Shown here piece by piece: positions 1 to 7,194 of a DNA stretch of 24,095 nucleotides. Numbering within the stretch: the first letter of the stretch is position 1; every line of letters begins with the position of its first letter. This DNA is from Wenzhouxiangella sp. (GTDB lineage Bacteria; Pseudomonadota; Gammaproteobacteria; Xanthomonadales; Wenzhouxiangellaceae): assembly GCA_007119095.1 (NCBI GenBank), contig SKQI01000084.1:1-24095 (forward strand), in the 5' to 3' direction. The translations under genes and the position numbers were made by a program. Below the pieces are notes generated by a model that made no database searches, was not told the origin of the DNA, and saw only the letters and a list, made by a program, of their open reading frames with translations.

Positions 1-1
1 C

Positions 2-334
2 TGCCATCTGGGCACCAGCACCTGCTTTGGTGAAACCCCAGCGCCAGGTGCCGGCTTTCTGAACCAGCTTGAAAGCATCATTCGCCAGCGGGCTGAATCC
101 GGCCCGGCCGAAAGCTATACCGCCCGCCTGCTGGACTCAGGCGTGAAGCGATGTGCGCAGAAAGTGGGCGAGGAAGGAGTGGAAGTGGCCCTGGCCGCCA
201 TGACCGAAGACCGTAAGGAGCTGGCCGAGGAGGCCGCCGACCTCCTCTACCATCTGTTGGTTTGCCTGCAAGCGAGCGGCGTCCAGCTGGACGCCGTCAT
301 TGAGGTGTTACGTCAGCGTCACAAAACGCCGTAG
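2..334 (+). CDS. hisIE: Bifunctional phosphoribosyl-AMP cyclohydrolase / phosphoribosyl-ATP pyrophosphatase (HisIE), 3' part
   Basis: The reading frame is open from base 2 and ends at a TAG at 332-334, so the 5' end lies outside the window. The first residues (CHLGTSTCFG) match the C-terminal end of the HisI cyclohydrolase domain. They are followed by a HisE-type pyrophosphohydrolase domain with the hallmark stretches SYTARLLDSG, QKVGEEGVEVALAA and ELAEEAADLLYHLLV, whose Glu residues bind Mg2+ in this family. HisIE catalyses steps 2 and 3 of histidine biosynthesis in the cytoplasm: pyrophosphate removal from phosphoribosyl-ATP, then opening of the adenine ring. The rest of a his operon would be expected upstream, outside the window. 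The gene is convergent with the EAL gene, with only about 22 bp between the stops and no clear intrinsic terminator. Confidence 0.93.
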   Translation, partial: CHLGTSTCFGETPAPGAGFLNQLESIIRQRAESGPAESYTARLLDSGVKRCAQKVGEEGVEVALAAMTEDRKELAEEAADLLYHLLVCLQASGVQLDAVIEVLRQRHKTP

Positions 335-356
335 CTGACTTTCCCGTCGGCGTCGC

Positions 357-1133
357 TTAATCGTTACCGAACGAACCCAGGTTGACCGAGGGCGCAGCCA
401 TCAGCTGCGGGCGGGCGAAGAAGTAGCCCTGGAAGCGGTCGACACCGGCCTTTTCGTGCAGCCATTCGACCTCTTCGGCGCGCTCGATGCCGCTGGCAAT
501 CACGTCGATGTCCAAAGCGCGGCAGCTGGCAACGATGCCTAGGACCATGGCCTGGCGGCGCTGGCTGCGATCAATATTGGTGCACAGCTCGCGGTCCAGC
601 TTGATGAATTCCGGCTGCAACACGACCAGGCGCTTGAGACCGGCCTCACCGAGGCCGAAGTTGTCGGCCAGGACGCGAAAGCCGGCGGCGTTGGCACGCT
701 GGCGAACAGCGGCGAGCTGACGCGGATTGCCCAGGCGCTGCAGATCGGAAAACTCCAGCACCACGCGATTGGGCGCGATGTCGAAGGTCTCGGCATCCAT
801 CACTGACTTGTCAATCGTCATCGCCAGGTTGTCCGGCGTCACCTCGGTGCAGTTCAGGTGCAGGTCGCCGCGAACGCCGATCCGGGCAGCGTCCTGCAGG
901 GCACGAGTGCGGCAGGCCTGGTCGAACATGGCCAGGTTTTCCGGCCGGACACCGGCAATTACCGCACCGGCCGATTGGCCATCGTGACCACGCACCAGGG
1001 CCTCGTAGCCGGCGATGCGCGCCTGGTTCAAACTCACCAGGGGCTGGAAGGCAAACTGGATGCCGACGCCAATCAGATCGGTGTAATCAGAAAGTACGGC
1101 ACTGTTGTCGAATTGGTTGGTTGCAGCGTACAT
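357..1133 (-). CDS. Small EAL-domain protein (c-di-GMP phosphodiesterase-like, altered DD motif)
   Basis: This 258-residue protein is essentially one EAL domain with no visible sensor domain. Family landmarks are present: E44-A45-L46 in YEALVRG, N94 in LHLNC, E127 in VLEFSD, K178 in IKLD, E217 in SGIERAEE, and Q235 in FQGYFFARP. The usual loop-6 DDFG motif instead reads D157-N158-F-G, losing the second metal-binding Asp, so phosphodiesterase activity is uncertain. It may bind c-di-GMP or bind a partner instead. The overall style resembles the YcgF/BLUF-associated EAL branch (FAFQPLV, then YEALVRG). I chose ATG at 1133 because AAGGGG sits 8 bases upstream. A longer frame from a TTG near 1220 lacks a comparable site. 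The gene is monocistronic or trails the creatininase gene by about 190 bp. Confidence 0.88.
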   Translation of the reverse strand: MYAATNQFDNSAVLSDYTDLIGVGIQFAFQPLVSLNQARIAGYEALVRGHDGQSAGAVIAGVRPENLAMFDQACRTRALQDAARIGVRGDLHLNCTEVTPDNLAMTIDKSVMDAETFDIAPNRVVLEFSDLQRLGNPRQLAAVRQRANAAGFRVLADNFGLGEAGLKRLVVLQPEFIKLDRELCTNIDRSQRRQAMVLGIVASCRALDIDVIASGIERAEEVEWLHEKAGVDRFQGYFFARPQLMAAPSVNLGSFGND

Positions 1134-1324
1134 GGTCTTGACCCCTTGCTCCATCGGTTGTGGTGGTTTGCCAATGGATATGCACAAAGCGTGCCGAAAA
1201 TTTTGAAACTGCGGGGTCAATCACACAGAACCAAGAATTTGTCAGTCCATCTCGCAGCATTTCGTGGCGGGGAAAACTGCCTTGGACTAAAACTGTCCAG
1301 CGCTTTGCCAAACTCGGGCAATGC

Positions 1325-2062
1325 TCAGGATGCAGTCAAAAATGCCTGGTAGTCGGCCAGCGCATCTGCCAGTCCAGCCTTGTACAAGCGCTGGCCATGG
1401 TCACGGCTGGCCAGGCTGGGATCAGAGCCGATGCGACCATCGGGAAAATGCTGGCGATAGTCACGGGCATCCCGTATCGGACCAGTCGGTGCCAGTTTTG
1501 GCTTGAGTTCGGCCCGCCGCTCGGCCTCGGGATAAGCATGCCAGGTCAACGAGATCTCCGATGGCGTGGCATGCGCGCCTTCGGCATCGCCAAACAGCTC
1601 GCGGCTGAGCGCCACGACCTGCTTGCCCATGAACCAGTTGGCCAGGCGAAGCTTGAGGCCACTGGCTTGGCCCGCCAGGCTGTGCTCGGCCCAGATCTCG
1701 GCGAAGGCGGCTTGAACGGTGGCGATATTGCCGCCGTGACCGTTGAGAAAGTAGAAGTGGGTAAAGCCCTGACTTGACAGAGAGGTAACCACATCCCTGA
1801 CCAGCGCGATCAAGGTGGTCGGCCGCAGGGTGATCGAGCCTGGAAAGGCCAGGTGGTGCTGGGCCATGCCAATGGAAAGGGTGGGCGCGACCAGGATGCC
1901 TTCGTCAGCCATGCCGCCGGCGATGGTTTCTGGACAGATTGCATCGGTGCCGATAAGGCCGGTTGGACCATGCTGCTCGGTTGACCCGATCGGGATAACA
2001 ACGCCCTGGCTGCGTTCAAGATAGGCCTGGACGTCTGGCCAGGTAGCGCGTTGCAAAAGCAT
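1325..2062 (-). CDS. Creatininase-family amidohydrolase
   Basis: A 245-residue protein, the normal length for the creatininase superfamily of metal-dependent amidohydrolases. Metal ligands and motifs are visible: E29 and H31 in PIGSTEQHGP, D40 in GTD, H109 in the NGHGGN loop (107-112), and E169 in HATPSEIS. The family includes creatinine amidohydrolase, enzymes acting on formamides, and peptide-trimming enzymes such as MftE. The sequence does not fix the substrate, and no creatine pathway or mycofactocin gene lies nearby. It is cytoplasmic, with no signal peptide. It starts 44 bp downstream of the alpha/beta-hydrolase stop on the same strand, so it is probably the third gene of a minus-strand operon. 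The ribosome-binding site is weak. Confidence 0.87.
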   Translation of the reverse strand: MLLQRATWPDVQAYLERSQGVVIPIGSTEQHGPTGLIGTDAICPETIAGGMADEGILVAPTLSIGMAQHHLAFPGSITLRPTTLIALVRDVVTSLSSQGFTHFYFLNGHGGNIATVQAAFAEIWAEHSLAGQASGLKLRLANWFMGKQVVALSRELFGDAEGAHATPSEISLTWHAYPEAERRAELKPKLAPTGPIRDARDYRQHFPDGRIGSDPSLASRDHGQRLYKAGLADALADYQAFLTAS

Positions 2063-2106
2063 GGTGAGAAATCCAGCGTTGGTTAATGCTTCAGAATAAC
2101 CCAGCC

Positions 2107-2865
2107 CTAGTCCGGCATGCGGTCAAACAGCGTTTCCCACAGTTCGCGCCAGGTCGACCAGCGATGCCCGCCATCAATCACAAGCACCCGCTCCTCGGGC
2201 AACAGCTCGGCCAGCAGTCGGTTGCCGCGGTCCATGCGATCAGACCGGCCCCAGCCCAGCCAGATCTCCGGGGAGACGCCGTCGCGCAAGCAGGTCCAGA
2301 CCACTTGTTCGAAGTCGCGACCGGCTGAACCCGCTTCCCAGGCCGCCGGTCCACCGGCTCGCTCGATATCGGTCAGGATCGAGCGCCCTCCCAGGAACGG
2401 TGCCAGGACAATCACGCCGGTGATTGGGGCACTATCGCCCTCGCACAGGAACAGCAAACTGCCAAAGCCGCCCAGAGACGGACCGGACAGCCATACCTGT
2501 TCATAACCCCTTTCTATGGCCGACTGAATGATGTCCTTCTCCAGCCGGTCGACCACGCTGCGCTCGCGGTAGTAACCCATGTGCGCATCAACCACAACCA
2601 CGTCCCAGCCCGGCCGTCTGTCACGCACCAGGTCAACAACGCCCTCGCGGACAAAGCCATCGCCTCTATCGCGCGCCCCCGGCAACAACACCAGCAAGGT
2701 ATCGGCACGCTGGCCGGCATGGGCTGGGAACCACTCGGCCGGCAGTTCACTCTCGGTCGGGCGGTTGAGGGCGCAGCCGGTCAGCAGCACCACCAACAAC
2801 AGCATCAGGCCCGGTGTCAGCCACCGGGCCTGCGTCGTGTTCGCCGAGTCAAACAAGCCGTTCAA
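2107..2865 (-). CDS. Alpha/beta-hydrolase-fold lipoprotein
   Basis: The N-terminus has a hydrophobic stretch ending in a lipobox (LLTGC, Cys at about residue 31), so the mature protein should be a lipid-anchored envelope protein. The rest reads as an alpha/beta hydrolase: beta strand and oxyanion region LLVLLPGARDRGDGF, nucleophile elbow GPSLGG (Ser in G-x-S-x-G), and a late GWGRSDRMD Asp and DGGHRWSTW His completing a plausible catalytic triad. The substrate is unknown. Esterase, lipase or thioesterase-like activity would be a guess. The first codon is TTG at 2865, directly after the TGA of the upstream SmpA-like gene (TGATTG), which suggests translational coupling. No ATG lies before the signal segment, so the exact start is less certain than the frame. 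Confidence 0.78.
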   Translation of the reverse strand: MNGLFDSANTTQARWLTPGLMLLLVVLLTGCALNRPTESELPAEWFPAHAGQRADTLLVLLPGARDRGDGFVREGVVDLVRDRRPGWDVVVVDAHMGYYRERSVVDRLEKDIIQSAIERGYEQVWLSGPSLGGFGSLLFLCEGDSAPITGVIVLAPFLGGRSILTDIERAGGPAAWEAGSAGRDFEQVVWTCLRDGVSPEIWLGWGRSDRMDRGNRLLAELLPEERVLVIDGGHRWSTWRELWETLFDRMPD

Positions 2866-3456
2866 TCAGCGCAGCCCTCGGCCTTCGACAATGCGGCCGT
2901 TCTCAAACACGATCGTGCGCTGGGCAAATCGGTTTTCCTGGTATACCCAGGTATCGCTGTCCATGGGGTTGGACGTGTGTACGGTCGGTGGGTAGCCGCG
3001 TGCCATCAGGGCCTGCTCCTTGGTCATGCCCATGCGCAGCTCACCGGCGCGAATGGCCCGCTGAATGTCGTCGGAAAACTGCTCGATTGGCGTTGGCTGA
3101 TCGGCCAGCATGCGCGAAGCCAGCGCATCGATATTGATATCGGTATGCCGAGGCACGTTCTGAATCGTCACCCGGTCACCGTTGTCAACGCGCTCCAGCA
3201 CCAGACGGCCATGACGACGATCAGTTTTGCTGACCAGGCGAACCTCGGTATTGATTGGCCAGACCGCACCACGGCTGAAGTTGGTTGCCTGGTGCACGTC
3301 TCCTTCGTGATGAAAACTCATCCGGGTAAAGTAAGTACCACCTTCTTCGGGGGAAATGGTTGGCGGTGCAATGGATTCGGCTATGGCCGGATTGCTCATC
3401 AGCCCGGTCAGGGCTAACAGCATGACGCTCAATGAAAGGCTGGAACACATCTTCAT
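2866..3456 (-). CDS. Secreted SmpA/BamE-like domain protein
   Basis: A 196-residue protein with a Sec signal peptide (basic MKMCSS start, hydrophobic core to about residue 25, AIA-type cleavage site). I chose ATG at 3456 because GAGGAG lies 8 bases upstream. The longer frame to 3516 would bury the signal peptide behind a basic extension. The middle region carries no family I recognise. The last 65 residues (AGELRMGMTKEQALMARGYP, then DTWVYQENRF and FENGRIVEGRG) follow the SmpA/OmlA (BamE) pattern, in which a short helix-helix-sheet unit binds envelope partners. There is no lipobox Cys at the cleavage site, so it is probably periplasmic rather than a true BamE lipoprotein. It heads the minus-strand run hydrolase-creatininase and is divergent from the methyltransferase gene. 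Confidence 0.75.
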   Translation of the reverse strand: MKMCSSLSLSVMLLALTGLMSNPAIAESIAPPTISPEEGGTYFTRMSFHHEGDVHQATNFSRGAVWPINTEVRLVSKTDRRHGRLVLERVDNGDRVTIQNVPRHTDINIDALASRMLADQPTPIEQFSDDIQRAIRAGELRMGMTKEQALMARGYPPTVHTSNPMDSDTWVYQENRFAQRTIVFENGRIVEGRGLR

Positions 3457-3652
3457 TTTGCTGGCTCCTCGTTTAAAGTTAATGTTGTATTTCACCCTGT
3501 CTACGAACTTCGACAAGGAAAACTGCCACTGACGCTACCGTCAAAGCCCACAATCACAGTTCAACAGAGTGCTGTTGATCTTGCAAGCGCAGGTCCGGAA
3601 ATCGGACTGGCTTTGGGTAGACTGTAGGGCTAAGAGCGTGGTGAGTCCGGGA

Positions 3653-4513
3653 ATGAGGCGTTTTCAGCTGTTCGAATTCAATGAAGCCGCATGGCTGCCG
3701 GCCTGCCTGCGAGCGCTGATCACCGACTACCTGGTGTGCCTGTGCCGGGTGACTCGCGCCTTCTACCAGCGCCTGCCGCTGTTGGCCGAAGCCATTCGAC
3801 ATGCGCCGCGACAAGACCGGGTGATCGACTTGTGCTCGGGTTCCGGCGGCGCCTGGCACCACCTGGCGGCACGGCTGGATCGGATGTTTCCACACCGGCT
3901 CCAGATACTGCTGACTGACCTGTACCCGGACCCGCGGCAGCGGCAGGTCGGCCACGATCAACGCCTACTCAGCTTCCACCCCGAACCCATCGACGCTACC
4001 AACCCGGAAGACCAACTGGCCGGCCTGCAAACGCTGTTCAATGCCTTCCACCAGTTTCCGCCGGGAAAGGCACGCCTGGTGCTCCAGCGCGCCGTGGAAC
4101 AGAATCAGCCCATTGCAATCATGGAAATGCTGCAGCGACGCTGGGCGATGCTGCCGCTGATTCTACTGACACCGCTCATGGTGCTTGTTCTGACCCCGCT
4201 CATCCGCCCGTTTCGCTGGTGGCGAATTGTCCTGACCTACCTGTTACCGCTGGCGCCCGTAATCATTACCTGGGACAGCCTGGTGTCGTGGCTGCGCTGC
4301 TATCGGCCCGAGGAACTGCTCGGCATGGCTCATGAGCTGGACGCTTCTCACTATCGCTGGGAAGCGGGCAGCTACTGGTATCGCTGCGCACCGGTCACCT
4401 ACCTGGTTGGCTACCCGTTTGAACAACGACAAACGGCCCGAGACCAGACCCTCAGCGCAAGCGGGCGAGCAAATGCCGTCGTTGCAACAGCCGTGCCCAC
4501 AGCAAGCCGCTGA
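3653..4513 (+). CDS. Class I SAM-dependent methyltransferase with membrane hairpin
   Basis: A 286-residue protein whose N-terminal part has a Rossmann SAM-binding loop (VIDLCSGSGG, residues 57-66) and an acidic post-motif (LTDLYPD, 87-93). Residues 131-160 (NAFHQFPPGKA...IAIMEM) fit later methyltransferase strands. Unusually, two hydrophobic segments follow (about 165-184 and 192-208), so it is likely tethered to the inner membrane. The domain seems to end near YLVGYP (about 255). The last 30 residues are low-complexity and lie in the overlap with the convergent YdcF-like gene. The substrate is unknown. Aryl polyene loci often carry a methyltransferase for the aryl head, so a role in the adjacent pathway is possible but unproven. 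ATG at 3653 is chosen by domain fit. GTG codons at 3638 and 3641 are alternatives. Confidence 0.75.
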   Translation: MRRFQLFEFNEAAWLPACLRALITDYLVCLCRVTRAFYQRLPLLAEAIRHAPRQDRVIDLCSGSGGAWHHLAARLDRMFPHRLQILLTDLYPDPRQRQVGHDQRLLSFHPEPIDATNPEDQLAGLQTLFNAFHQFPPGKARLVLQRAVEQNQPIAIMEMLQRRWAMLPLILLTPLMVLVLTPLIRPFRWWRIVLTYLLPLAPVIITWDSLVSWLRCYRPEELLGMAHELDASHYRWEAGSYWYRCAPVTYLVGYPFEQRQTARDQTLSASGRANAVVATAVPTASR

Positions 4514-5111
4514 CAAACCAGCACACGTAGCCGGCCTCGACAAAAGTAACCGCGAACAGGCGCAGGCTGAACCGCAGCCGCGACTCGGCCGGCACCAGCA
4601 CCGCATCGAGCCCCAGCTGGCGGGAGAAAATCCGCAGTCGACCCAGGTGGTACCGGCTCGACAACAGCGCCAGCGGTCGCTCGCTCCCGACCAGGTCACG
4701 GGCAAATCGCAAGTTCTCGTAGCTGTCGGTCGATTCCTCCTCAAGCACCACCCGGGCAGGGTCCAGCGCTGTATGTGCCGCCAGCCAGGCCTGGCCTGCT
4801 TGCGCTTCCGAGGGTTGGCCACCGCCCAACAGCACGAATTTAAGCGCCGGTGCCGCTTCGGCCAATGCCGCGGCGCGCTGCAGGCGAACGACAAAATCCG
4901 GCGACGGCAGCCCCTGTTCCAGCTGGTGACCACAGACCAGCACCGTCCCCGTTGTCGGCGTCTGATTGCGCCACAAGGCATGACGCCAAACCCAAAGCCA
5001 GGACAGCAACAGGCTGATGCCGGCGGTCAGCACCAGCAAAACCAGGCTGACGACAAAGGATTCAAGCAGCGCCGAGTCGTTGGCGATACGGCGTAGGGAA
5101 CGATCGTGCAT
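4452..5111 (-). CDS. YdcF/ElyC-like DUF218 membrane protein
   Basis: A 219-residue protein with an N-terminal membrane segment (about 16-42), a central DUF218 domain, and a second hydrophobic stretch near 187-207. DUF218 hallmarks are present: VLVCGHQL near 57, LLGGGQPSEA near 93, the ESTDSYENLRFARDL block near 125, and LLSSRYHLGRLRIFSRQLGL. Members include E. coli YdcF, SanA and ElyC, which act at or near the inner membrane in envelope homeostasis. The biochemical reaction is not settled. The gene is transcribed away from the polyene cluster, with only about 110 bp between its start and the ketosynthase start. Its 3' end overlaps the methyltransferase gene by 62 bp. Its role relative to the cluster is unknown. 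Confidence 0.85.
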   Translation of the reverse strand: MHDRSLRRIANDSALLESFVVSLVLLVLTAGISLLLSWLWVWRHALWRNQTPTTGTVLVCGHQLEQGLPSPDFVVRLQRAAALAEAAPALKFVLLGGGQPSEAQAGQAWLAAHTALDPARVVLEEESTDSYENLRFARDLVGSERPLALLSSRYHLGRLRIFSRQLGLDAVLVPAESRLRFSLRLFAVTFVEAGYVCWFVSGLLWARLLQRRHLLARLR

Positions 5112-5119
5112 ATCGAGGT

Positions 5120-5149
5120 TTGCGAGGCTGGAGCCGGGACGCCTATACT
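5120..5149 (+). promoter_or_regulatory. Candidate sigma70 promoter of the left polyene arm
   Basis: TTGCGA at 5120-5125 (4 of 6 to the -35 consensus) and TATACT at 5144-5149 (5 of 6 to the -10 consensus) are separated by 18 bp. They lie in the 110-bp gap between the divergent YdcF-like gene and the ketosynthase gene. The predicted transcript start is about 5155-5158. The match is by eye. Confidence 0.5.
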
Positions 5150-5156
5150 AACGCCC

Positions 5157-5225
5157 ATGCCGTTATTTCAATCTGTACCCTGGCCGTCCGCAGTCAGGGC
5201 CAAGCCCGGATTTTCCCTTTCGTGA
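5157..5225 (+). other. Possible 22-codon upstream ORF coupled to the ketosynthase start
   Basis: ATG at 5157 opens a 22-codon frame (MPLFQSVPWP...) whose TGA (5223-5225) overlaps the GTG start of the ketosynthase as GTGA. The ATG lies almost exactly at the transcript start predicted from the candidate promoter, so it could be translated as a leaderless message. The ketosynthase GTG itself has no visible Shine-Dalgarno site, so coupling from this frame would explain its translation. The peptide resembles nothing I recognise, and chance occurrence is quite possible. Confidence 0.25.
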
Positions 5226-6406
5226 AACCGCTGACTATTTCCGCAATGACCTTGACCTGTGCGGCCGGAACCGGCCTGCAGGCCGTGCGCAGCGCCCTGG
5301 CCAACGGCCAATCCGGCTTGCGCGCCAACGATTTCCCCCACTGCAGCCTCGATACCTGGATCGGGCGGGTCGGCGCCGTTGAAAACACGCCGCTGGAAGG
5401 GGAGCTGGCCGAGTTCGACTGCCGCAACAACCGCCTGGCGCTGCTTGGGCTGCAGCAGGACGATTTTGTTGCCCGGGTCCAGGCCCTGAAGCAACGCATT
5501 CCATCCGAACGCATTGCCTGCATCATCGGCACCAGCACCGCCGGGATCGGTGTAACCGAAGAGGCCTACCGGGAGATGGGCGAAGCAGAGATCTTTCAGC
5601 CCCGTCATCGCCTGCCCAGGGTGCATACGCCGCATACCTCGGCCGCGTTCACCGCCCGTGTCCTCGGCCTGGATGGACCCGTGCTGACCATTTCGACCGC
5701 CTGCTCATCAAGCGCCAAGGTGTTTGCCAGCGCCGCACGGCTGATCGACGCCGGGCTGGCGGATGCCGCCGTGGTCGGCGGCGTGGACAGCCTGTGCCTG
5801 TCGGTGCTGTACGGATTCCATTCGCTGGACCTGGTCTCCGACCAGCCCTGCCGGCCCTTTGATCGGGCGCGCAAGGGCTTGAGCCTGGGGGAGGCCGCAG
5901 GCTTCGCCATTCTGGAAAAGGAGACCGAACAAGGCTACGGCCAGCTGCTGGGCTGGGGAGAAAGCTCCGATGCCCATCACATGGCCTCGCCCCATCCCGA
6001 AGGCATGGGCGCCGCCGCGGCCATGACCGAAGCGCTGAGCCGCGCGCGCCTGGATGCTTCCGCCATCGGCTACATCAACTGCCACGGAACCGCCACACCA
6101 TTGAACGACGAAGTCGAAGCCAGAGCCATTGCCAGCGTGTTTGATCAGCCACCGGCAGCGGCTTCAACCAAGGCCTGGACAGGCCACACCCTCGGTGCTG
6201 CCGGCATTGCCGAAGCCGTCTTCAGCCTGCTGGCCCTGAACGATGAGTTCCTGCCGGCCGGGCTGAACCTGGACGACCCCGAAGATGACTGGTCTGAATT
6301 CATCCTCAGAGAATCACGCCAGCAACGTGTCGATGCCGTGCTGAGCAACTCGTTCGGTTTCGGCGGCAGTAACTGCAGCCTCATTTTTGGAAGCCTGGCA
6401 TCATGA
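5222..6406 (+). CDS. Aryl polyene beta-ketoacyl-ACP synthase (ApeO-type ketosynthase)
   Basis: A FabB/FabF-fold ketosynthase of 394 residues. The Cys-His-His active site is complete: C160 in STACSSSAK, H287 in NCHGTATPLND, and H321 in WTGHTLGAAG, followed by the C-terminal NSFGFGGSN loop. It should catalyse decarboxylative condensation of malonyl-ACP onto the aryl-primed growing chain in the cytoplasm. It is followed with a 4-bp ATGA overlap by a chain-length factor, so the two probably form a KS-CLF heterodimer as in type II polyketide synthases. I chose GTG at 5222 because the product then begins MKPLTISA, as related proteins usually do. The longer frame back to 5120 runs through the candidate promoter. 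It is the only catalytically complete ketosynthase in the window. Confidence 0.92.
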   Translation: MKPLTISAMTLTCAAGTGLQAVRSALANGQSGLRANDFPHCSLDTWIGRVGAVENTPLEGELAEFDCRNNRLALLGLQQDDFVARVQALKQRIPSERIACIIGTSTAGIGVTEEAYREMGEAEIFQPRHRLPRVHTPHTSAAFTARVLGLDGPVLTISTACSSSAKVFASAARLIDAGLADAAVVGGVDSLCLSVLYGFHSLDLVSDQPCRPFDRARKGLSLGEAAGFAILEKETEQGYGQLLGWGESSDAHHMASPHPEGMGAAAAMTEALSRARLDASAIGYINCHGTATPLNDEVEARAIASVFDQPPAAASTKAWTGHTLGAAGIAEAVFSLLALNDEFLPAGLNLDDPEDDWSEFILRESRQQRVDAVLSNSFGFGGSNCSLIFGSLAS

Positions 6407-7194
6407 GTCTGTCATTCGATGTGATTGGTGCCGGCATCGCCACTACCGGCGTGCCGGATTGGGAGGCCTTCCTGGCCGTGCTAGCAGGCGCAAACCTGGT
6501 CGAGGATCGACAAACGCCGCCTTCGGCCCTGCTGTCGCCGCGCGAGCGCCGTCGCGCCCCGCGCGCGGCCAAGCTCAGTTTTGCCGCCGCCGAGCAGGCC
6601 TGCGCCATGGCCGGACTGGCACCCTCCGAACCGATCGCGGTATTCAGCTCGGGCATGGGCGACCTGGATATCACCGACTACATGTGCAAAACGCTGAAAG
6701 ACAGCCCCGAGCTACTCTCGCCGACTCGCTTTCACAACTCGGTCCATAACGCTGCTTCCGGATACTGGTCGATCGGTGCCGGCGCCACCGGCGATGTCAC
6801 AGCGATCTCAGGCTGGCGCGACAGCGCCGCGGCCGGACTGCTGGAAGCCCTGTCCCGGCTGGGCGACAGCGACCAGCCCGTGCTGCTGGTGGTTTATGAC
6901 GATCTGGCCCAGGGCCCGATGCGATCCCTCTGGCCCACGGAACACGCCTTCAGTGGCGCCCTGGTACTCACCCGCCCCGGCGCGGCTGGTGCCCAGGCGC
7001 GGCTGCTGGCCGAGATCACGCGCGCCGACAGCGACGCGCACGACCCCTTGCCGGCAACGCTGGCTGAGCGCATGGCCGACAATCCAGCCGCCCGGCTGCT
7101 GCCGATGCTGGGCCTGATCGCCGGCCACGGCCAGTCCATCACGCTGGGCAGCGAGCAGGGTCCGGGAATAAGCATCAAGCGACAACCGGCATGA
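6403..7194 (+). CDS. Ketosynthase-like chain-length factor (ApeC-type, Ketoacyl-synt_2)
   Basis: A 263-residue protein of the short ketoacyl-synthase-like family found beside aryl polyene ketosynthases. The signature block SPTRFHNSVHNAASGYWSIG (residues 106-125) is intact. There is no active-site Cys and no late catalytic His pair, so it should be non-catalytic and act with the preceding ketosynthase to set polyene length. The short length is normal for this family, so it is not a truncation. Its ATG overlaps the ketosynthase TGA (ATGA at 6403-6406), and its own stop overlaps the next start in the same way. This implies near-equal translation of both partners. Confidence 0.88.
   Translation: MSLSFDVIGAGIATTGVPDWEAFLAVLAGANLVEDRQTPPSALLSPRERRRAPRAAKLSFAAAEQACAMAGLAPSEPIAVFSSGMGDLDITDYMCKTLKDSPELLSPTRFHNSVHNAASGYWSIGAGATGDVTAISGWRDSAAAGLLEALSRLGDSDQPVLLVVYDDLAQGPMRSLWPTEHAFSGALVLTRPGAAGAQARLLAEITRADSDAHDPLPATLAERMADNPAARLLPMLGLIAGHGQSITLGSEQGPGISIKRQPA

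Noticed and set aside
326..353. ACGCCG...CGGCGT inverted repeat between hisIE and the EAL gene
   Set aside because: The stem is 6 bp with a 16-base loop and no T-tract, so it is too weak to call a terminator in GC-rich DNA.
1283..1299. TGGAC...GTCCA inverted repeat downstream of the creatininase gene, considered as a terminator
   Set aside because: The stem is only 5 bp and no adjacent T-tract follows on the minus strand.
1134..1324. Search for a promoter of the EAL gene (TTGACC at 1220-1215 on the minus strand)
   Set aside because: No acceptable -10 lies at 16-18 bp spacing. A promoter probably exists in this gap but cannot be pinned down by eye.
3457..3652. Search for divergent promoters between the SmpA-like and methyltransferase genes
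   Set aside because: Only poor matches to -10/-35 elements (such as TACAAC and TAGACT) with wrong spacing were found, so nothing is claimed for this 196-bp gap.
6403..7194. Possibility that the short ketosynthase-like gene is a truncated pseudogene
   Set aside because: The length and the SPTRFHNSVHN block are normal for the chain-length-factor family, and both ends are fused into the operon by ATGA overlaps.
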